From contig JBHGNT010000006.1 of NCBI GenBank assembly GCA_043228905.1, forward strand, positions 6,076,001-6,140,000: 64,000 bases of DNA, read 5' to 3'. How positions within the stretch are numbered: position 1 is the first letter of the stretch; the number at the start of each line of letters is the position of its first letter. A program made the translations under genes and the position numbers. This DNA is from Azolla caroliniana. Its lineage: Eukaryota; Polypodiophyta. Positions 12,096 to 22,600 of this stretch are shown here, in pieces. Under the pieces are notes generated by a model, which was not told where the DNA came from, made no database searches, and saw only the letters and a list, made by a program, of their open reading frames with translations.

Positions 12096-13190
12096 GGGAA
12101 AAGTACTAGGATACCCCTGGAAAGTTCGTCTATTTACCAGAATGCCCCTGGAAGTTCCAAATTTACCAAACTACCCCTATGTCCAAAAAAATACACTTTA
12201 TAAAGTAATTATACATTGGAATCCGCAAGCCCTATTTACCAGAACACCCTTAAACCTAAACTTATTTACCATAATGCCATTATATACCTATTTTGACCAA
12301 TTTATACCACTTTTATTTTTCAAAATACATCATAAATCAAACTAAATTATCAAAATTAAATTATATATAAAAAATTTCAATTGAAAGGTCACCTTAAAAT
12401 CCACTTCTATGAATTTACACTGAGTTATACTGGTTTAATCCCATAAAACCAAAATTTGTGATTGAAGTGACCAAAATTTAATCTTAAAACCAAAACATTT
12501 GATCGCACACCAAATTTTACCATTGGGATGCCATTTTGAAGCCAAAATCCATGAATTTGCGGATTCACAAACAATTTTGATAACATGTAATTATTACATT
12601 TCAATAATTAATTTTGGTTTGCGAGTGTAAAATCATGAAATTCGGTTTAAGATGGCATTTTAATAGCAAAATGTTATGTGAGATTTCGTTTAAAATGACA
12701 TTTTGGCCACAAATTGTTTGTGAATTCGCAAATTCATGGAATTTGGCTTCAAAATGGCATCCCAATGGTAAAATTTGGTGTGCGATCAAATGTTTTGGTT
12801 TTAAGATTAAATTTTGGTCACTTCAATCACAAATTTGGTTTTATGGGATTAAGCTAGTATAACTCGATGTAAATTCATAGAATTTGATTTTAAGGTGACC
12901 TTTCAATTGAATTTTTTTATATATAATTTAATTTTGATAATTTAGTTTGATTTATGATGTATTTTGAAAAATAAAAGTGGTATAAATAGGTCAAAATAGA
13001 TATATAGTGGCATTATGGTAAATAAGTTTAGGTTTAAGGGTATTCTGGTAAATAGGGCTTGTAGATTTGAGTGTATAATTACTTTATAAAGTGTATTTTT
13101 TTGGACATAGGGATAGTTTAGTAAATTTGGAATTTCCAGGGGCATTCTGGTAAATAGACGAACTCCCAGGGGTATCCTGGTACTTTTCCT
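12096..13190. mobile_element. Foldback / long-TIR non-autonomous DNA transposon (Mutator-like)
   Basis: The left arm (12096 to about 12583) and the right arm (about 12708-13190) are near-perfect reverse complements, about 485 bp each, with a spacer of about 125 bp. The ends read GGGAAAAGTACTAGGATACC on the left and, complemented, AGGAAAAGTACCAGGATACC on the right. The flanking 9-mers are tggaatcta (12087-12095) and tagaatcta (13191-13199), 8 of 9 identical. Long TIRs with a 9 bp duplication are typical of Mutator-like elements. No transposase is encoded; the short peptides in the two arms are mirror images and not real genes. It lies about 190 bp upstream of the gene starting at 13380. Confidence 0.85.
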
Positions 13191-13379
13191 TAGAATCTAT
13201 CTATCTATCTCTCCATGCGGCCCCGTCCGTCTCATAGATCACAATCAGTTCTCCATTAGACGTTAAAAAGATATGTGTGTGTGTGTGTGTTATTAATAAT
13301 ACAAAAGACACATCACACAATTAAAGCCTTTGAAGTGTTTGAAGGTCTGTTATTTTGGAACAAACAAAACTTTTACTTG

Positions 13380-13632
13380 ATGGATCGCTTGGATTGGTTG
13401 GAATGCCAGCCATGGCTTCTCGCATGGGAAACACAGTCTCCAGAAGTAATAGACTGGCTCTTCCATGGCTTTGCCTCCTTCTTTGTCTCTGCTCCGACCA
13501 GAAACCAAGAACTTGACACAGAAGACGCCCATGCCGATCAAGCAGCAGGTCATCTCTCAGAAGATGTGTCTCACCTCTTCTTCGCTGCTCTGTCATCTCC
13601 TCTCGATCCCGCTCAAATGGTAAAGCATCGAA

Positions 13633-13695
<63 letters not shown>

Positions 13696-16600
13696 TTATT
13701 TATAATCATATACACTTCTTCGAACGTGGAATAACAATAGAGTTACCGAAATCCTCTACTTCTTTGTCTCAGAAATGAGCTCAAAATGGAATTGTTCTGT
13801 AATATTTGTACTTATGTATATATACATATATAGGTCCTTAAGCTGGGTGTAGTTCCTGCCGAGACTGGAGAAAATCGCAGGTAGCAATCTTCTGCTTCCT
13901 TTTTACCTATCTTTATGTGTGTGTATGAATGTGTATACACACTGGAATGAAACATCTTCCTCAGTATCGTTCTGTCTTGTCAGCAGTGCTCGGAAGCCAG
14001 AGAGAAATAGAGAGGCATTGATTTCTTTATTTATGTGCATTGTTTTAGGAATGTTGTGCTATCATTCGATGGATCAAGAAACTATTCTTTGGATATTAGA
14101 CAGGTGAAATCCTTTACCTTACTCTTTACAATGAATATGGTTTAAAAAATTGTAATAGGAATCCATTGCTTAATATGTTTGTTTATTACATAGATATTGT
14201 CAATTACACAATGGGTCAGAGAGGAAGGGTGTAAGATATGTAGAGCCTCAAACAAGTTTACAACAAATGCAACCATGGGAGAATCTTGGTATATGTTTTA
14301 TCCTCTTAGGTATTGTATTTCTGGTCAACTGTAATGGAAGTCTTATTTGGCTTAATTGAGCTTAAAGAAGGAAGAGGTAAATATATTCTGGTACATAGCA
14401 GCTTTTATAAGAGGGAGCAATACGGGCTTCGGGAATAAATAAAATAATGTATGAGGGTAAATTTTACTTGTATATATTTGTCCAACTTTGAAGTGCCCCG
14501 ATGTTTTTGTCTATTTCCTCAGATGCCCGAAATGCCCGTAATATTTTGTTCTCTCCAAATGTTCTCGGTCAACCCCTATAAAAGCAATTTTATGTGAATA
14601 CTTTCATCAAATCATTCCTGTTTTCTCTATTATATGTACTATTTAAGCAATTACTCATTGCTGTTCGCTCTTTTATATGTACTATCTAAGAAATTGTATG
14701 GTTAATTAATCCCCTTAGTCTTTTTATGTTTTAACGTTGGGCATTTGAGGAAATATTTGTACATAAATTAGGAGAATTTGAGAAATAAAGAAAATCCCAG
14801 GGTATCTTGGGGTTTTCCTTAATATACATCTTATAACTGGAATCTTTTTATGATTTGTTCAAACACAACTCATTAGCTTTGATATATTTCAACAGTAAAT
14901 GCCAACTTCTGCCACCATGCTTGATAATTAGACTGAAACAACTCAATCTGATCATATACTCCAAGGAACAGCTGTTTAATGAGTATGCTTTTTCCTGTTT
15001 AAATATTTCATAGCCATAGTTCTTTTGTAATATGTTCTAAAGTATCTTCCATTGAAAACTTAGCACAATTTGACAAGAATTCTATTTCAGAGTAATGGAC
15101 TTGCTTACTACGCTGCTGCAAGCAGAGAATGCTTCATCGATGAATTGTGGTAATGCGCTGCTGTTGGATTCTTGATGAAGGAACTACCTTTAAGTGTTTT
15201 CGGTAATGCCACTTTGAGTTTAATTTTGAACAGATTTGACAGAAAGAAAAGTGGTTACTTGCATGGAGAGTTTGCCTGAAGCCAGTTGTCTGGCCAGTGC
15301 CAGCGAGGCACTGCTACAGGAGTTCTTGATCAAGATAGATTGCATGTGTGAGTGTGCTGTTAAAGCTGTGGATGTTTGTGCGGCAGATGTAACGTGGATG
15401 AGTAGCCTACTTCATGTCATGGTAGTATTTAAGCGAACTATTTTGCTGTTATAGCAGTTTAACCATTTTTTGTAGGACATCTTGTTTACTCTTTTGGCCT
15501 TTTCAGTCTTCTTTATGTCTTGAAACTGCAATATTATGCCCAGGCTATTTAGATCCATTTTTTCTGATGCGTGCCATATTATCAAAATGTATATGACTAT
15601 CTTTTTGCTTACACTTTATAAGCTTTGATTCATGACACAGGTGCTAGATCAATTTTGTAAGTATTTGTTGGCCTCATCGTGATTATAAATTGCATGCAAT
15701 CTATCATCCCTCATCATGTGTTGGGACGACATTTTTTATGCCCAAATTAATATACATTTTATCTTATGCATGCCATATTATCAAAATATACATGACCGTT
15801 GTTTTCGTTACATGTTCGAAGGTGCGAGCTTTGATTCATGACACAGGTGCTAGATCAATTTTGTAAGTATTTGTTGACCTCATCGTGATTATAGATTACA
15901 TGCAATCTATCATCCCTCATCATGTGTTGGGACGACATTTTTTATGCCCAAATTAATATACATTTTATCTTATGCATGCCATATTATCAAAATATACATG
16001 ACCATTGTTTTCATTACATGTTAGAAGGTGCGAGCTTTGATTCATGACACAGGTGATAGCTCAGCTTTGATTCATGACACAGGTGCTAGATCAATTTTGT
16101 AAGTATTTGTTGGCCTCATCATGATTATAGATAGCATGCAATCTATCATCCCTTATCATGTGTTGGGAAGACATTTTTTATGCCCAAATTAATATACATT
16201 TTATCATATGCATGCCATATTATCAAAATATACATGACCGTTGTTTTCGTTACATGTTAGGTGTGAGCTTTGATTCATGACACAGGTGATAGCTACATTT
16301 AGCCTTATTATGAGTATAGATTGCATGCAATCAATCATCCCTTATAAATAAGCCGAAGTATGATTGCCCATGGTAATGGATTCTTAGTAGGTTGACAGAA
16401 TCAGTGCAAGGCTATACAGAAAGACATGATACAACAGACCTGGCATAGTGATTCCTTTTTCTATTTTGAGGGTTAGCAGCAAACAACGAGGATCTCTCTT
16501 GCCAATTAAACAAAATTTGTGGAATCTCAATACACGTGTGCATAGCCCATCTGTAGGCTGGTTGAGGCTGGTTGCACACTAAATTAAAAAGGGGAAGAAT

Positions 16601-18537
16601 ATATTGTTGGAAGTCTTTAAAATTAGATGTAATCTAAAAGTTATTTGAGCCTTTTGGAATTGAGACTAAATTGTTGTAAACGATAGTTTTACCGTGGAAA
16701 CCAAATATTAGCTCAATGAGATTCTGACGAAACAACCTATGTAAAATTATTTGTATTTCTCATTTATGCATTTGTAATGGTACAGAAACTATTTAAGGGG
16801 TATCATTTATGCAGATGTCTTATTATTTACTTTTTCTCTCTCAGGCCCAGAATGCAACTGATGGTAAGAATATCTCACTTCAGTTGAAGGCCCTTCAACG
16901 CCAGCTAGAATCTCGTTTAGAATTGTTGGAGGTGAGAGATAATTCACCAAAGTGATGTTTCTTTGCTAGAACAGTATCAAAGAAAAACTACTGAAAGTTG
17001 GAAGTGTGACATCCTGAATAACATCGTGTCTGATATTAGAGTGGATTGTTTCTCAACGGATGAACAAATCAGAGAGAGAGAGAGAGAGAGTGGGTGTGTT
17101 ATTATGACTTACCTATGGTAGACTGAGTTGCGTTTGTTAGATTGGGTTTTTGCAAAATTTTCAAGACCACCCTTCAAGTTCTTTTTCAAGGGAATTCTCT
17201 ACAATACCCCCCAAGAATAAATTATAAAAATAAAAACAAATTGCACTGTGCCTTCTTCTTCGTCAGTGTATATTTATTGTTGGAGGGTGGCAAATAATAT
17301 GCCTTCTTCGTCTATGTATATTTATTTAGTACCAAAGTTACCACTGCAGAGTGTTCTCATAATTTTTGTAAATCATGAGCGATATTTTGAGAAAAACTGA
17401 GATAGGTAGTGATGTTTTTGGTATTTTTTCTGATAAAAAAGAGTAGGGAATGAGATCTCACAGAGATGTACGGGCTCTAAAACCATTATAATCTTGGTTA
17501 ACAGGAAGACGAACGTAAATATATTGCAACTGTGTGGGGTGCAAGTTCTATACAGAATCCTGAAACGCGTGCAGTTGCTGTCGAAGCTCTGCGAGTCACA
17601 ATAGAACAGGTGACTCTATTCTTCGCAGTTGTCTCATGTCTAGTGGTGGTGATTCTCTCTAATCTATGTTTGGTTTTTATGCATTAGAAAGAACAAATAC
17701 GGGCTTCTATTCTGAGGATTGAACTGGTCAATGCAAGCACTGAACAATAAAATGTTGTTCTTAAAAATGAGTTAATTTGATAGCTTGTTCACCGGAGAGG
17801 GCTGCAGTGTTATAAAATTCTAGCACAATATTTGTAAAGAGGGCTCTGCTCTGCTTTAAGAAAATTTGTACTTATCTTTATGATCCACATGCTTACTAGA
17901 CAACCCTCACTGTAGAGGTTGCCTTCGTTGCTAGTGATCTCTAATTTAGTAAATTATCCACTGTCATATTATGTCTTGATAAGCATTAGTGAGACATTTT
18001 TCTTAACGATGTGTATCTGGAAGCAATTTTCATATGATTATATGTTTTGCCGCCTGAACAGTTAATATATTGTGGAATGGTGTATTGATAAGTGATCTCA
18101 CTATCATTGCAAGCAATAATTGCTGTTATGGCCTCTCATAGGGTCTTCTTAGTGATGAACTCAATGAAGGGTTGAGATTGCCAAGATTTTCACGAGTGAG
18201 ATTAACTCAATATTACCCATCACCATTAATACAATAACCAAAAAGCAGAAACGTCCTTTTTGTAATATAATCCTAGACTATCTTGACCACATTCAATGCT
18301 GCTGAGTGAGAGTAGCGCAACGGATGGCATGTTGCACATCCTCTAGAAAGGGCTAATGATTCAGTTAATTTTGGCTTTGTAAAAGGTAGCTACCAATCAG
18401 ATAGTGGATTACCTGCAGAAGAGGTTTGCTTTTGTATCACGTTCTATCAATTTAAAGTTCATGAGTTGGGGTGATTTCCTTGGTATCCTTTTTACACTGG
18501 AAATATTTCTTCTACTTTTGAGGTCCTGTGCAATTAA
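13380..18537 (+). CDS. Unrecognised multi-exon protein, about 331 aa
   Basis: Proposed exons: 13380-13619, 13834-13880, 13987-14103, 15091-15149, 15234-15421, 16845-16931, 17505-17609 and 18385-18537. All internal junctions have GT and AG, and phases (0,2,2,1,0,0,0) are consistent, giving one frame ending at TAA. The start is the ATG opening MDRLDWLECQPW. Visible features are an acidic, tryptophan-rich N-terminus; helical stretches such as WILDRVMDLLTTLLQAENAS and LPEASCLASASEALLQEFL; and a coiled-coil-like LQLKALQRQLESRLELLEED before the ending VATNQIVDYLQKR. I do not recognise the family. The helical, heptad-rich character would suit a complex subunit (inference). The third exon and the last exon are least certain: the last could instead splice at 18423. 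Introns hold microsatellites, a degenerate transposon and a 206 bp tandem array. It is convergent with the histidine kinase, about 770 bp away. Confidence 0.65.
13633..13704. repeat. (CT)n-(TA)n compound microsatellite
   Basis: CT repeats run directly into TA repeats, 13 bp after the first splice donor of the flanking gene. Confidence 0.9.
14460..14820. mobile_element. Degenerate inverted-repeat element in intron 3
   Basis: The right end, complemented, reads AAGGAAAACCCCAAGATACC, closely resembling the terminus of the foldback element at 12096-13190. Internal mirrored blocks such as 'atttcctcagatgccc' (about 14512-14530) and 'gggcatttgaggaaat' (about 14739-14754) support an inverted repeat. 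The left terminus is not recognisable and no clear target duplication is seen, so this is probably an old relative of the same family. Confidence 0.45.
15565..16345. repeat. Tandem array, 206 bp unit, about 3.5 copies
   Basis: The block 'agctttgattcatgacacagg' begins at 15621, 15827, 16033, 16063 and 16266. The spacing is 206, 206, a 30 bp local re-duplication, then 203. Other shared blocks are 'gccatattatcaaaat' and 'tgcatgcaatctatcatccc'. The array lies wholly inside an intron (15422-16844) of the + strand gene and encodes nothing. Confidence 0.9.
17070..17270. repeat. Intronic copy of the histidine-kinase 5' region
   Basis: The order of blocks matches 26460-26930. First comes a GA-rich stretch, then 'ttatgacttacctatgg' (about 17103-17119), then 'gattgggttttt-gcaaaa' (about 17140-17157), then 'ggaattc-acaatacccc-caagaa-taaa' and 'caaattgcact' (about 17249). 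The copy is in the same strand orientation as the 26.5 kb sequence and is divergent, with indels between blocks. It lies in the intron between 16932 and 17504. Confidence 0.6.
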
Positions 18538-19303
18538 TTGATTGATTTTGGAGTGATTCATAAAACACTGTACTAATTTTCCTTCAACAAACATCCACAG
18601 ATAATCCTATTTTTTAGAGTGATTCATAAAACTATACTAATTTCCCTTGTACACATTCACATGGGAGACAGCAGTTCTGCAAACTGTGAAAGTAAATTGG
18701 GATTAATTTTTAGTGGTCTTGTTGTCTATTCTGAAGAATAACAATCAGCATAGCTTTCCCAGAGATGACCTCTACTATTTTAAATTTAGATTTTGAAGTG
18801 ACAGAAAATTTAGCTAAAAAGCCATCCTGGTACAAATTCCAGGACTGAAAACTAAAACTGCGGTAAAACGTGAACCAGAGAACAAGTACATTTTTTGTTA
18901 TCATCATGATGGAAGAGATAAACCATTACTGGAGCTTCGGAAGACGATGCAGACTTCACTGTTAGATTTCCAGTACTGGAAGTCTTCATTCTGCATGATT
19001 TTTTATTCAACAGTGCAGAGTGGATTCCTAAAACTGTCGATATATATGTATATGGGATAATTTGCACAGCTTGTGAATGGAATCCTTTTTCAAATTCTTT
19101 GGGATTTTCAGATCCATCTCTTGATGACAACATAAATTTCAGTTGCATAAATGACCACAAATTCCATTCCCGTTCTCCAGAGACCTAAAGAATAAGTGAA
19201 AAGTAGTGATACTACTTATTGGCTAAAGCAGGCAATTAACAAGAGCAAGCATATTGTCCCTTTGTTGTTGATGAACGTCAATGAATTGCCTCATAACATG
19301 GTT
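18538..19303. other. Intergenic stretch between two convergent genes
   Basis: It probably holds the 3' untranslated regions of the genes ending at 18537 (+) and 19304 (-). A short direct duplication, 'agtgattcataaaac', occurs at about 18552 and 18619. No further gene is supported. Confidence 0.5.
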
Positions 19304-19573
19304 TCATTTTTCCATGACTCTTTGGATCACTTCAATAAGTTGCTTCAACTGGAACGGTTTGCATGCATATGCATCCATTCCAGCATCGAGGCATTTGTCC
19401 TTGTAACCTTGAATTGCATGTGCTGTGAGCCCTATAATTGGTTTCTTCGGGAATCCATGTTGTTTTTCATCTGCCCTTATCATCTTTGTTGCTTGCAAAC
19501 CATCCAGAACAGGCATCTGCTCACAGTTTATCAAATTATTTAAAATTCACTCCAAATCAAATTCATAACCGTC

Positions 19574-19610
<37 letters not shown>

Positions 19611-22600
19611 ATATCTTATGAAAGTGAAACTGAAGCCAAAACAATTGCAGAGTTCCTACTTGGTCAATTTGGAGAGTAGAGAACATTTGGATATGAATCA
19701 TATTTATTACCTGTACATCCATGAGAATGAGATCATATTTGTCTCGATTCATGCTAAGAACTTTGAGGCATTGTTGGCCATCACACACAACATCTACTTC
19801 GGTTCCGAATTTCTTGAGTTGTTGGCAAGCCACCTTCTGATTGACCAAGTTGTCCTCTGCAAGCAATATATTCAGACCCCTAAAAATGTTTTCGTTTGTA
19901 CCATTTGTAGCTACGTTCGTTGGCATATGTTCATCAGGATTATTTGTGGAGCTTTTCCATATGTAGCTTTCTTGTCTTTGTCTTTGCCCAAGATCATGCA
20001 GCACATCATTAGCACTTACGTTCAACATTAATTCGTTGCTTTTGGAAAACGCATTTGCCTGGACAGTGCTAGGAACTTCTGACAGTTTTCCCCAGTTGGT
20101 CTTTTTCGTATAGTGAATCATAGTCTCTGGGCTAGTATACTTCTGCAAGTACCCCTTCCCCATGCTAGCAATGTCTGGTTTCTCATGTCCTTGTTTGCAA
20201 CAATCTGGATGACCTTTGTTGAAACAAGCTATGAAATAGAATGTGCTCCCTTTTCCTACCTGGCTTTTCAACCAAATGCGTCCACCCATCATTCCAACTA
20301 ATCTGTCCCCAAAGACATCAAAACATGTAAGAAGAATAAAAAAGGAATATGCACATTATAACCAACCAACCTGATACTAATATTAATTTTCAATAGACGT
20401 GCACCATATCACCAATAGAAAGGGGTTCTAAGCTACCCTGAGTAGGGTGCTGAGATACAAAGTTTATTTAAAAACTTGAGAGATACTCCAATGAGCCTAA
20501 TGTAAATGAGAATGGTTTAAAAAACATTTTAAGAAACATTTGAGGGTTTTAAAGAGTTAGGATATTAGGATTGTAGGATTGAAGATAGTGAGAAGATTGG
20601 GATTAGGGATAGTTATAGAGTTAAGGATATAGTGGGAATTAGTTCCTAATCCCTAGCCCATAAAAGGAATTGAAAAAGATAACCTTATGGGAATGAGAAT
20701 GGAGAAAAAACTAATTAACACAACAAAGGATAAAGAGTTAGAGACTTATTAATTAAACAAACAAGTTAATTAACACAACATCAAAAAAGTTAGATAAAAA
20801 AATACCAAAATCTATAATAAAAAATCAAGAGATTGAAAAGTGATGAACAGCAAGACAAATTGCCAAAAATCCTAGTAACTTTATATGGGCAAATGCATTT
20901 CGCCTCACAGAGAGGCTCGTCAATGCCAGAATATAAGGTAGCAAACGTTTATAAGGTATTTCTTCCAGTTTACTGGGGGGAAATGGTTTTTTTGTAGGAT
21001 GAACATGTGGCTCAAACACTACAATCACAAGACTGTCAAGAAATTGAAAATAGGCATTTGCAAATCAGTAGGGAAAGATTTGCTAGCACAAAGCAATAAA
21101 GCAACAATTGTGGCCCAGATGAATTTTGAAAATACAGGATGCAGGGGAAAAGAGGGTAATGTCAAATACCTCTCTACAATACTCAGGCCAAGACCTGTGC
21201 CACCATACAACCTTGTTGTGGAACTATCTGCTTGTGAGAATGCTTTGAACACCTCATTTTGTTTTTCTTCACTGATACCAATGCCAGTGTCCATAACTGA
21301 AAACAATAAGGTCAATTTCTTACTTTCCTCAGTATCATAGTCATGGAAAGGGCCACTCTCTGGTTGCCTTCCTTTCAAACTTAATCTGATGGCAGAGGTT
21401 CCTCTTGCTGATTCAGAAATAGAAACCCCACCACTCCATCTTGGGTTATCAGTGCATTTTTCTGGCAGTTCTCCACAACTTACATTCTCATCTATCAAAA
21501 AATGTTCTTGACCAATAACGTCACTTTGCAAAGGGCTAATATCCTTTTGGAGGAGATTTTGAATGTTCTCAATAATCCTTGAGCTTCCCAATGCATTAGC
21601 TTCCTCTGAAATCTCACCTCGATATAGCTCTGCTGAGAGAGAGACAGATCCTTCTTGTGTGAATTTGATGGCATTGCCGACTGCAATAGAAAAACAGGTT
21701 TCCAAATGCTGAAATATGATAATGGTCATGAAGAAGCAAAATCAGAAATAGCTTCAAACTAGATATACATTCAAATAAAAAAATTTGACATCATACCAAG
21801 ATTCAGTATGCACTGCTGCAATCGTCCAGCATCACCAACCAAGTGAACAGGCACCTCTGGAGACACATCCCATGATAGATTTAACCGTTTCTGTTTTGCT
21901 CTTACCTGAGGTGCATCCACACAGTGAGGATGTAGAATAAGTTAATGACCACTAAGGAAAAGGGAAAACACAACCCTGCAGTGAATCCAATTTTTATCAT
22001 CCAAGTGTCATTGTCATCAACGCCCAAGATTCAATAGCTGACTTAGATATGCTTTTCATGTGCCCTTCATAGATAGATCAATATTTTATTAACATCCATG
22101 GGGAACCGAATACAATTTATGGCACAGGTCTATGCCCATGGCGAGACTTGGTTTGCAAACCTCCAAAAGAAATTCCCATGGGGTCATTTTCCTAAGGTGT
22201 AGTTTTAGTCTGCAATTATAACTTCCTCAAGGTGGGAATGCTGTGAGTAGTCTTGGAGTCTTGGAAACAAGCCAACTAGCTAAATAGAACAATTGGATGA
22301 AAAAACAAGATTATATCTATCTCAAGTTCAACAGCATGCGTGTTCTTACTTGTAACATCTTCATCGTTGAGCCTATCGTCTCAACAAGATTGAAAGGAAC
22401 ATGCTCAAGCTCCAATCTTCCAGCTTCAATCTTTGCTAAGTCAAGTATTGCGTTTACAATGTGCAAAAGGCAATCTGCTGACTGCGAGACTGTCTCGAGA
22501 TGTTCACGTTGTTCATCATTGAGTTCTGTGTCCAATGCTAGTGATGACATCCCAATAATTCCATGTATCGGAGTTCTGTAAAATGTCAAATAAACACTAA

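Noticed and set aside
12142-12345. Small open frame with a near-identical partner on the other strand at 12942-13145
   Set aside because: They are mirror images produced by the inverted arms of the foldback element, not two related genes.
15565-16345. Possible CRISPR-like array from regular repeats
   Set aside because: Units are 206 bp contiguous tandem repeats without unique spacers, in a plant intron.
19438-20031. 197-codon + strand frame over the kinase receiver exons
   Set aside because: It lies opposite well-supported exons and contains a translated GT microsatellite.
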